From UBA7803 sp041686955 (GTDB lineage Bacteria; Pseudomonadota; Gammaproteobacteria; Pseudomonadales; Azotimanducaceae), in NCBI GenBank assembly GCA_041686955.1, contig JAWLCV010000031.1, positions 1-45,146 of the forward strand: DNA of 45,146 nt, written 5' to 3'. Each line of letters begins with the position of its first letter. Within the stretch, counting starts at the first letter, position 1. Below are positions 23,408 through 30,050 of this stretch, one piece after another. The position numbers and the translations under genes are program-made. Below the pieces are notes generated by a model. The model searched no databases, was not told the origin of the DNA, and saw nothing but the letters and a program-made list of their open reading frames with translations.

Positions 23408-24928
23408 TCACGACCAGCTTATGGACTTGATCTCGGTGAAGTCCTCGAGGCCGTGACGTCCCCACTCGCGGCCGATGCCGCTCTGCTTGAAGCCGCCGAA
23501 TGCGCCGGCCTGACCGATACCGGCCATGGGCTGCCCCCAGCCCGGCCCCTGCCCGCCACCCGGACCGGGATCACCTGCGGGCGGCTGGCCGACACCGGTG
23601 GCCGTCATGCTGCCAGCGCGGATTCTTCGGGCCACGTTGAAGGCGCGGGCGGTGTTCGCAGCCATCACGCCGCCACCGAGGCCGTAGATGGAATCGTTGG
23701 CGATGCGGGCCGCGTCGTCGTCCTTGCCCGAGTAAGGAATTACAGTGAGCACGGGCCCGAAGATCTCCTCCTGGGCGATGCGCATGGCGTTGTTGCCCAC
23801 CAGCACCGTGGGCTCGTAGAAGAAGCCCTTCTGCAGGTGCTCCGGTTTCTTTCCGCCGGTGACGAGCTCGGCGCCCTCCGCCAGGCCCGACTCCACGTAG
23901 CCGTGCACGCGCTCGCGCTGCTGCTCACGAATGAGCGGACCCAGGGTGGTGGCGGGATCCCGGGGATCGCCGATCACCACCTGCTCGGCGGCCGCTCTGA
24001 CCCCCTCGAGGTACGCGTCCATGAGGGACTCGGGCATGAGCAGACGGGTCTGCAGCACGCAACCCTGGCCGCAGTGGGTGAGCACGGCGCCGAAACCGAT
24101 GGAACGCGCCACCGCCTCGGGCACGTCGTCGAGCACCACCTGGGCGCTCTTGCCGCCCAGCTCGAGCTGGAGCCGTTTGATGGTCTCGGCGGCCCGCGCC
24201 ATGATCCGGCGCCCGGTGGCCGTGGACCCGGTGAAGGTGATCATGTCCACCATGGGGTTGCCCGTGAGCTCGTCGCCCACTTCGCCGTGGCCGGTGATGA
24301 CGTTGAGCACGCCGGGAGGCAGCTCCGCCTCCTCCGCGGCCCGGGCAATCTCGAAGGCGTCCAGCGGGGTCCACGGGTGGGGCTTCAGAACCACCGAGCA
24401 ACCCACCGCCATGGCGGGAAAGACCTTCACCATGTTGAGCATGAAGGGAAAGTTGAACGGGGTGATGGCCGCCACCACGCCGACCGGCTCCCGAACCAGC
24501 GCGCTGCCTGCCATGCCGTTGGGACCGCCGGTGGGGGGCGATGCTTCCACCCATTCCACCAGGTTCTGCACCTGCTCGGCGTTGAAGTGGCCGATGCCGA
24601 TGGAGCCGCCGCACTGCACGAAGTCCGTCATGAGGCCGGTGCTGCCGGTCTCGGCGACGATGAGCTCGCGGAGCTGATCGTGGCGTGCCTGCAGGATGTC
24701 CGCCATCCGCTTGAGCACGGCCCCCCGCTCCCTGGGCTTCATGTACGGCCAGGGGCCCGCGTCGAAGGCCTCGCGCGCCGCGGCGATGGCCCGGCGCGTG
24801 TCTTCCACCCCGGCCTCCGGAACCTCGCCGATGAGCTCCTCCGTGGCCGGGTCGATGACCTGAATCGGGCTCGAGGCCGAACCCGACGTCCAGCCACCGT
24901 TGATGAAAAGGTCGTAGTTCCAGGCCAT
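23408..24928 (-). CDS. NAD(P)-dependent aldehyde dehydrogenase with Gly/Pro-rich insertion
   Basis: 506 aa. Oxidises an aldehyde to an acid. Catalytic C290 (GQGCVLQTRL) and E256 (LELGGKS), the FTGSTATGR nucleotide motif and the ITPFNFPF motif are all present. The ATG at 24928 (MAWNYDLFIN) has a ribosome-binding site GAGGGGAAGAG; the frame continues upstream without family similarity. Between SMTATGVGQ and MAGIGQAGAFGGFKQSGIGRE there is a segment of Gly, Pro and Gln (about 23530-23600) that is not part of the usual ALDH sequence and falls near the substrate-entrance loop. Cotranscribed with MFS 1, divergent from an SDR gene. Would follow an alcohol dehydrogenase step in side-chain oxidation. 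Confidence 0.93.
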   Translation of the reverse strand: MAWNYDLFINGGWTSGSASSPIQVIDPATEELIGEVPEAGVEDTRRAIAAAREAFDAGPWPYMKPRERGAVLKRMADILQARHDQLRELIVAETGSTGLMTDFVQCGGSIGIGHFNAEQVQNLVEWVEASPPTGGPNGMAGSALVREPVGVVAAITPFNFPFMLNMVKVFPAMAVGCSVVLKPHPWTPLDAFEIARAAEEAELPPGVLNVITGHGEVGDELTGNPMVDMITFTGSTATGRRIMARAAETIKRLQLELGGKSAQVVLDDVPEAVARSIGFGAVLTHCGQGCVLQTRLLMPESLMDAYLEGVRAAAEQVVIGDPRDPATTLGPLIREQQRERVHGYVESGLAEGAELVTGGKKPEHLQKGFFYEPTVLVGNNAMRIAQEEIFGPVLTVIPYSGKDDDAARIANDSIYGLGGGVMAANTARAFNVARRIRAGSMTATGVGQPPAGDPGPGGGQGPGWGQPMAGIGQAGAFGGFKQSGIGREWGRHGLEDFTEIKSISWS

Positions 24929-25030
24929 GGCTCTTCCCCTCTGGTGCACTGGCAGACGCAATTTGGCAATCCTGGTCCGTCCGGGGGCCCCGGGACCTGC
25001 CGTCCTTGCCCCCGCGTACGGACTGTAGTC

Positions 25031-25060
25031 TACTTCATTAAACAAGTTAGATAGTAGGGA
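25031..25060 (+). promoter_or_regulatory. AT-rich block upstream of the HsdA-like SDR
   Basis: A short AT-rich island containing TAAACAAGTTA (25039-25049, imperfect inverted repeat) and TAGATA as a possible -10 lies just before the GGGAGG ribosome-binding site. It shares TAACTTGTYTA (minus strand) with the element at 40396. The transcription start would be close to the start codon. No firm -35 box. Confidence 0.35.
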
Positions 25061-25070
25061 GGCCCGTCAG

Positions 25071-25892
25071 ATGAGCGAGGGATTGTTCGGCTACGCCGGA
25101 AAGCGCGTGCTGGTGGTGGGGGGCGCCACGGGGATGGGGGCGGCGGCCGCGAAGCTCGTCAGCGACCTCGGGGCCGAAGTCGCGGTGATGGACGTGGTCG
25201 ACGTCGACTACCCCGTGGCGCAGGCGATCAAAGTGGACCTGCGGGATCGGGCGAGCGTCGATGCCGCCATCGACGCCCTCGCGGGGCCGGTTGACGTGGT
25301 GTTCGCCTGCGCCGGCGTCGCCGACGGCACCCCCGGCATCATGCTCATCAACTTCACCGCCCAGCGCCATCTCGTCGAGTCCATGCTCGACCGCGGTCTG
25401 CTCAAATCGGGCGGAGCCGTGGTGATGATCTCCTCCGTGGCCGGCCTTCCCTGGCAGCAGAACATGGCGCAGGTGCTCGAGTTTCTGGAGACACCGGACT
25501 GGCAGAGCGCCGCGGCCTGGGTGGATGCCCACGAGGGCACCGACAATTACAGCTTCAGCAAGCAGGCCATCAACGGTTACGTCGCCCGGCAGGCCTTCCC
25601 CCTGCAGAAACACGGCGTGCGGATCAATGCCGTCCTTCCGGCGCCCACCGACACGCCCCTGGCACGGGCCAATGCCGACGTCTGGCTCGCTTTCGGCCAG
25701 GACTATCGGGAAGCCGCCGGAGTAGACGTGCTACAGCCGGAGCAGGTGGCCAGCGTCATGGCGTTCCTCGGCAGCGCGGCGGCCAGCGGCGTCAGCGGGA
25801 CCACCCTGCTGGTGGATTGCGGGCAGATCGCCGCGGGCCTCACGGGCGCCTTCGAAGCCCCGATGATCAAGGCCCTGCTGGGCGTCTCCTAG
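25071..25892 (+). CDS. SDR, 3-alpha-hydroxysteroid dehydrogenase/carbonyl reductase-like
   Basis: 273 aa short-chain dehydrogenase. Cofactor motif GGATGMG (residues 17-23); Asp at the end of the second strand (VMDVVD) favours NAD(H). The catalytic Ser (S121/S122), Y160 and K164 (YSFSK) are present. The distance from the Ser to Y160 is about 38 residues instead of about 13, with an inserted helix-rich part (NMAQVLEFLETPDWQSAAAW); this is the hallmark of the Comamonas 3-alpha-hydroxysteroid dehydrogenase (HsdA) subgroup, which also has LAPTD/TPLA-like sequence after the active site, as here (PAPTDTPLA). A cyclic or steroid-like alcohol is a plausible substrate, but not proven. Followed by a decayed transporter gene. 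Confidence 0.88.
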   Translation: MSEGLFGYAGKRVLVVGGATGMGAAAAKLVSDLGAEVAVMDVVDVDYPVAQAIKVDLRDRASVDAAIDALAGPVDVVFACAGVADGTPGIMLINFTAQRHLVESMLDRGLLKSGGAVVMISSVAGLPWQQNMAQVLEFLETPDWQSAAAWVDAHEGTDNYSFSKQAINGYVARQAFPLQKHGVRINAVLPAPTDTPLARANADVWLAFGQDYREAAGVDVLQPEQVASVMAFLGSAAASGVSGTTLLVDCGQIAAGLTGAFEAPMIKALLGVS

Positions 25893-25907
25893 CGCGGGGC
25901 CAGACTC

Positions 25908-26681
25908 GTGTCGGAGGCTGCCGGCGAACCCGGCGGCAAACAGCTCGGCGGACGCGCCTTCGTGGCCTTCTATGCCGTAGCCGCCATCCCGGTGGGACGC
26001 TACGCGGACCGGAGCAACCGGCGCAATCTGCTGGCCGGCGCCATCGCCGTGTGGAGCACCGCCACCGCCATCGCGTTCATCCTGGTGGGCACCGGAGCGG
26101 GGGTCATGGCGGGAGCGTTCCTCGCTGGCCTCATCAACGACCACTACGGCTGGCGAGCCGCTTTCGTGCTCCTCGGCGCCCCGGGGCTCTTGCTGGCGGC
26201 ACTGGTATGGCTGACCTTCCCCGAGCCGGTGCGGGGCGCCTAGGACAGCGAACGGGCCCGCCAGGGCATCGACGAGGACAGCAGGTCCATCGGTCGCACC
26301 CTCCGTTACCTTGCCCGGATACCGACGTTTCCGGCCCACGGAAATGGGACTTTGGTTCGGGCTTTCGTCCGGCCTCGGCGCCATCATGGCCAGCCTCATC
26401 GGCGGCCCCGCCAGCGACTACCTGGCCAGGAGCGGCAAGCGCTGGTATCTGCTGTTCTGCGCGGGCGCCACGGCCATCGGCGTGCCGCTCTCCCTCAGCG
26501 TGCTGACCGCCCAGTCCACTTCCGTGGGCGTGGCCATGATGCTCGTCTACGCCACCCTGGCCGGCACCGTCACGGCGCCTTCGGTCGCCGCCGGCCTGGC
26601 CATCGTCCGCCCCCGCATGCGGGCCTTCATGACGTGGTGAGCTACCTGTGCATCAACCTCGTCGGCGCAGAGGCCGGGTAG
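25908..26681 (+). pseudogene. decayed MFS transporter gene (spinster-like)
   Basis: Pieces of one MFS protein can be followed across frames. The first frame (25908-26240) gives AIPVGRYADRSNRRNLLAGA (transmembrane 2-3 loop), then jumps directly to LINDHYGWRAAFVLLGAPG, missing roughly 50 residues, and meets TAG at 26241-26243. The same frame continues past the stop with IGRTLRYLARIPTF; after a further deletion the match shifts frame to TEMGLWFGLSSGLGA...GGPASDYLARSGKRWYLL (to about 26635) and then back to SYLCINLVGAEAG. The first transmembrane helix and the C-terminal part are missing. At least one nonsense codon, two frame changes and two deletions make function impossible. Confidence 0.85.
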
Positions 26682-26726
26682 CCGGCTACTCGGGTCATCG
26701 CACACCTGAGCCATTCGGGAGCGCCG

Positions 26727-27689
26727 CTACAGCTTCGGCAGCACCTCCCGTTCGAACAGGCGCAGGCTCTGCCAGGCGAGCTCGGGATCGAGCCCGGCGA
26801 TCAGCGGCTTGAAGTGCAGCGCGCCGTCCTGGCGTGCCAGCTCCAGGCACTGCTCGGGGGTGACGATGCGATAGGCGCTCGAAGCGAGCAGCTCGGCCGG
26901 ATCGGACACGTGGTGGTAGACGGGGTTCGGCACGCCCTCGAGCCAGCGCGCGTAGTCGTTGTTCTCGTGGAGCGCGTGCGGCGCGATGCGTTCCCAATCC
27001 CCCTCCGGGTCACGGGTCACGTGCAGGAACAGATAACCCCCGCTCCCGGAACTCCGCGTTTCCGGTACCGGCTTGCCGAGCGACCGGAGGGCCTCGGCGT
27101 AGTCTTCCATGAGCGCGGGGACCACCGGCCGGAAGCCGTCGGCGATGCGCGCAGCCCGCTCGGCGGCAGCCCTGGACGACCCGCCGAGGACGATCTCGGG
27201 CCGTGGCCGCTGCGCCGGGCGCGGAAGAATTCTCACCCGGCGCCCCTCGAACTCGAAGGGCTCCCCCGTCCACGCCTGCTTCAACGCCGCGATGCCGCAC
27301 TCCATGCGCGAAGGCCGCCGGGACATGTCCAGCCCGAACTGCTGATACTCCTCGCGCCGGTAGCCCGCGATGGCGGTGACCCGTAACCGCCCGTTGGCGA
27401 TGAGATCGAGCACCGCCAGGTCCTCCGCCGCGCGCAGCGGATCGTACAGCGGCAGCAGCACGATCACGCCGATCTCCACCCGGGTGGTTCGTGCCGCCGC
27501 GGCGGCCGCCATGACGATGGGGGACGGCAGGTAACCGTCGCTCGAGGCGTGGTGCTCCATGAAGCCCACGGCGTGGAAACCGAGCCGGTCCGCCCACGCG
27601 CACTGATCGAGTGCCGCCTGGTAGAGCGAGGCCGGATCGGCGCCGAATTCCGGGGCCCGCATGTCGTAGGCAAGCGAAAGGTGTGTCAT
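26727..27689 (-). CDS. LLM-class flavin-dependent oxidoreductase
   Basis: 320 aa, luciferase-like TIM barrel. WADRLGFHAVGFMEHHASSDGYLPSP is the typical N-terminal active-site region and IANGRLRVTAIAGYRREEYQQFG, MECGIAALKQAWTGEPF and VLGGSSRAAAERAARIADGF are family motifs; residue patterns do not decide between FMN and F420. Members carry out monooxygenation (including Baeyer-Villiger-like reactions) or oxidoreduction of ketones and alcohols. It lies 13 bp after an SDR gene and is cotranscribed with it, so an alcohol-to-ketone oxidation followed by oxygen insertion is an attractive but unproven pair. A partner flavin reductase is not seen nearby. Confidence 0.88.
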   Translation of the reverse strand: MTHLSLAYDMRAPEFGADPASLYQAALDQCAWADRLGFHAVGFMEHHASSDGYLPSPIVMAAAAAARTTRVEIGVIVLLPLYDPLRAAEDLAVLDLIANGRLRVTAIAGYRREEYQQFGLDMSRRPSRMECGIAALKQAWTGEPFEFEGRRVRILPRPAQRPRPEIVLGGSSRAAAERAARIADGFRPVVPALMEDYAEALRSLGKPVPETRSSGSGGYLFLHVTRDPEGDWERIAPHALHENNDYARWLEGVPNPVYHHVSDPAELLASSAYRIVTPEQCLELARQDGALHFKPLIAGLDPELAWQSLRLFEREVLPKL

Positions 27690-27702
27690 CGACGGCTCCC
27701 GC

Positions 27703-28464
27703 CTAGCTGCCGCGCAGCTCGAGGAGATCGATGGACGCGTCGCGCGGCTGCATGAGCATGTTCACCACCGCCTGCGCCGTGGTCTGCGGTGCGATGCCGG
27801 GGCCGGCCTCGGCCAGGTATCCGCCCGCCTCGGCCTCCTGGAAGAATGCCTGTGCGCGCTCCGGGTCCCAGTTGGATCTCTGCCGCTCCGGCACCTCCAC
27901 GTGCCCGGAACGCAGCACGCCGACGCGGATGCCGAGCGGCCTGAGCTCGCTCTTCAAGCCCCGGCTCAACGTCTCCACCGCCGCCTTGGTGGCGGCGTAG
28001 GCCGCCAGGTACGGAAACGGACGGAGCACCGACTCGCTGGAGAGGGTGATGATGTCGCCAGCACCGCTCGCGCCCATTCGCTTGATGGCCTCGCGAATGC
28101 AATGCAGAACGCCGAGGACGTTGGTGTTCACCACCGTGGCGAGCTCCTCGTCGGTTGCGTCACCGACCTTGAAGATGGGGAAGACCGCCGCGTTGTTGAT
28201 GAGGACGTCGGCGCAGCCGAGGCGCTCGTCCACGGTCTCGAAGGCCGCGCGCACACTCGCCGGGTCGGTGATGTCGCATACCACCGGCACCACACCGCCG
28301 ATCCGTTCGGCAGCCTGCGCCAGCCGATCGCGGCGCCGCCCCAGGATCGCCACCCGCGCGCCCTGACACGCCAGGGCCTCGCTGATGTAATAGCCGATGC
28401 CGTCGTGGCCGCCGGTGACCACCGCGATCCGGCTCTCCAACTTCCTCAGGCCGCTTTCCTGCAT
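27703..28464 (-). CDS. SDR oxidoreductase
   Basis: 253 aa short-chain dehydrogenase. TGGHDGIG (residues 17-24) binds the cofactor, with Arg-rich sequence after the second strand (LGRRRDRL) favouring NADP(H). NNAAVFP, Ser142/143, Y156 and K160 (YAATK) complete the active site. The ATG at 28464 begins MQESGLRKLESR; an extended frame to 28578 crosses the divergent promoter region and is not credible. Start of a two-gene operon with the LLM oxidoreductase, divergent from the first ferredoxin with about 94 bp between starts. Substrate unknown. Confidence 0.88.
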   Translation of the reverse strand: MQESGLRKLESRIAVVTGGHDGIGYYISEALACQGARVAILGRRRDRLAQAAERIGGVVPVVCDITDPASVRAAFETVDERLGCADVLINNAAVFPIFKVGDATDEELATVVNTNVLGVLHCIREAIKRMGASGAGDIITLSSESVLRPFPYLAAYAATKAAVETLSRGLKSELRPLGIRVGVLRSGHVEVPERQRSNWDPERAQAFFQEAEAGGYLAEAGPGIAPQTTAQAVVNMLMQPRDASIDLLELRGS

Positions 28465-28495
28465 TCGCCGGGATCCTCCCCTGAACCTTCCCGGA

Positions 28496-28527
28496 ATATA
28501 TCTAACATAGTTACCTATTGGTATAGT
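28496..28527. promoter_or_regulatory. divergent promoter region with two overlapping palindromes
   Basis: Between the SDR and ferredoxin 1 genes: TAAC-ATA-GTTA (28503-28513) overlaps TACC-TATT-GGTA (28512-28523), both perfect inverted repeats, followed by a possible plus-strand -10 TATAGT (28522-28527). TTGGTATA also occurs (minus strand) near 36874 in the gntR upstream region. These look like operators for a dimeric regulator; they differ from the TAAAC-N4-GTTTA site of the second ferredoxin. Confidence 0.5.
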
Positions 28528-28558
28528 TTCCCGGGCTACCACCAGGAGCATCGGAACC

Positions 28559-28750
28559 ATGCGCGCGATCTGCGACAAGAAGCTGTGTCAGGGACACGGC
28601 CGCTGCGAGGCCATGGCGCCGGAGATTTACGTGCTGGACGCCAACGGCTACCTGGAGGCCGAGATCATCGAGGTGCCCGCCGGGCTCGAGGAACGGGCAC
28701 GGCTCGGCGCCGAAGCCTGCCCTGAGCAGGCAATCACCATCGAGGAGTGA
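28559..28750 (+). CDS. [3Fe-4S] ferredoxin 1 (P450-type)
   Basis: 63 aa. Cluster ligands C10, C16 and C54 lie in CQGHGRC (CxxHxxC with His13 in the place of the fourth Cys) and CPE, the pattern of single-cluster [3Fe-4S] ferredoxins that feed bacterial P450s. An additional Cys5 is present. 46 of 63 residues are identical to ferredoxin 2 at 38852. It is the likely electron donor to the P450 at 18154 or to an enzyme outside the window. Ribosome-binding site CAGGAG 9 bp before ATG. The convergent MFS gene ends 13 bp downstream, and a small hairpin (GACCCT/AGGGTC, 28749-28770) covers the gap. Confidence 0.93.
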   Translation: MRAICDKKLCQGHGRCEAMAPEIYVLDANGYLEAEIIEVPAGLEERARLGAEACPEQAITIEE

Positions 28751-28763
28751 CCCTCCCCCGGCG

Positions 28764-29981
28764 TCAGGGTCGGCGTCCGGCGAACCAGAAGGCGAGCACC
28801 ACCCCCGGCAGCACCGCCAGTGCCAGGCCCAGGAACACCGCGCCGTAGCTTCCCGTGAAGTCCCGCAGCCAGCCCACCAGCACCGGCGCCAGGCTCGACG
28901 TCATCAGCAGCGGCGACATGAGACCCACCGCGCGCCCGTAGTGGCTGCCGCCGAAGGTGTGCGCCACCATGGTGCCCTTGATGGGGAGCACGCCGCCGAT
29001 GAACAGTCCGAGAGCGGCGACCACCGCCACCAGCAGCTCGGGCGGCACGACGGTGACCAGCCACAGCGAGGCGGCCATGCCCACGGCGGCCAACGCGAAC
29101 ACCCAGCGGTGCTCGATTCGATCCATGAGCCAGCCGAATCCCAGCTTGCCGACGATCATGGCGACGGCCATGGTGGAGACCGCCATGGCGGCCGCGGCGG
29201 CGTCCAGACCGGCATCGCCGGCCAGCGGAGCGATGTTGTACTGGAAGCCGGTGACCAGGAAGTACATGGGGGTGAACATGACCACCAGCACCCAGAACGC
29301 CGGCATGCGGACGATGGCGAGCATGGAGACGCCTTCGCCGCCTTCTCGGGCGGCCGCCGCCCCGGTTGGCGGGCTCAGTCGGCGCGGGTTGCGGGCCAGA
29401 ACCCACCAGGCCGCCGGCAGCAACGCCAGGGCGACCCCCGCCAGCACGTGATGGGCCGCGCGCCAGCCCACCGAGGCCACCAGGTAGGTCACCAGAACCG
29501 GCAACGTTGCCCCGCCCACCGAGGTGCCCATGGCGGTGAGGCCCAGGGCGAGCCCCCGCCGCTCCGGGAACCAGCGCACGGACATGGCCTGGGCGGCGAA
29601 CGGGCCGGCGAACGAGACCGCCACGGGCATCAGTGCACCGTAGACGAGCAGGATCTGCCAGAAGGCGCTGGCGACGGACACGAGCAGGAGGCCCAGCGCC
29701 ATGGCGAGCAGCCCCGCAACGACCAGCAGCCGCATGGGCAACCGGTCGAGGGCCGGGCCCACCAGCGGCCCGGCCAGCCCGGCGACCGCGCTGTAGAGCG
29801 TCGCCGCGAACAGCGCTTCGCCCCGGGTAACCCCGAACTCGCTGGTCCAGGGCGCCACCCAGAAGCTGAAGGAGTACAGCAGAAGGCCCACGGTGAGGGC
29901 CTGCAGGAGCATGCCGAGGGCCAGCACGTTCCATCCGTGGTACCAGAATGCCTCGGTGCGGGTGCCGGCAGGAACGCTCAT
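28764..29981 (-). CDS. MFS transporter (monocarboxylate type) 2
   Basis: 405 aa, about 12 transmembrane segments. WNVLALGMLLQALTVGLLLYSF begins helix 1; GPALDRLPMRLLVVAG is the loop-2/3 motif, WFPERRGLALGLTAMGTSVGG the central motif, and GFGWLMDRIEHRWVFA the second-half equivalent. ATG at 29981 (MSVPAGTRTEAFWYHGWN) is chosen; longer starts add an Arg-rich piece overlapping a hairpin. It lies downstream of TonB receptor 1 on the same strand, separated by a strong hairpin, so the pair may form outer- and inner-membrane steps for the same substrate. Confidence 0.88.
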   Translation of the reverse strand: MSVPAGTRTEAFWYHGWNVLALGMLLQALTVGLLLYSFSFWVAPWTSEFGVTRGEALFAATLYSAVAGLAGPLVGPALDRLPMRLLVVAGLLAMALGLLLVSVASAFWQILLVYGALMPVAVSFAGPFAAQAMSVRWFPERRGLALGLTAMGTSVGGATLPVLVTYLVASVGWRAAHHVLAGVALALLPAAWWVLARNPRRLSPPTGAAAAREGGEGVSMLAIVRMPAFWVLVVMFTPMYFLVTGFQYNIAPLAGDAGLDAAAAAMAVSTMAVAMIVGKLGFGWLMDRIEHRWVFALAAVGMAASLWLVTVVPPELLVAVVAALGLFIGGVLPIKGTMVAHTFGGSHYGRAVGLMSPLLMTSSLAPVLVGWLRDFTGSYGAVFLGLALAVLPGVVLAFWFAGRRP

Positions 29982-30007
29982 GAGCTCACGCCTGGTAAAT
30001 GACGAAC

Positions 30008-30033
30008 GGCGTGCCAGCCGGAGCCGGCACGCC
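30008..30033 (-). terminator. hairpin downstream of TonB receptor 1
   Basis: GGCGTGCC (30008-30015) pairs perfectly with GGCACGCC (30026-30033). On the minus strand, 18 bases after the receptor stop, it is followed by a T-containing stretch (GTTCGTCATTT). A plausible intrinsic terminator or attenuator between the receptor and MFS 2. Confidence 0.55.
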
Positions 30034-30050
30034 ACGAGCGCGCAGCCGAC

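Noticed and set aside
26678..26689. Perfect 12-bp palindrome GTAGCCGGCTAC
   Set aside because: Single occurrence, inside the end of the decayed transporter gene, with no promoter or partner site; expected by chance in GC-rich DNA.
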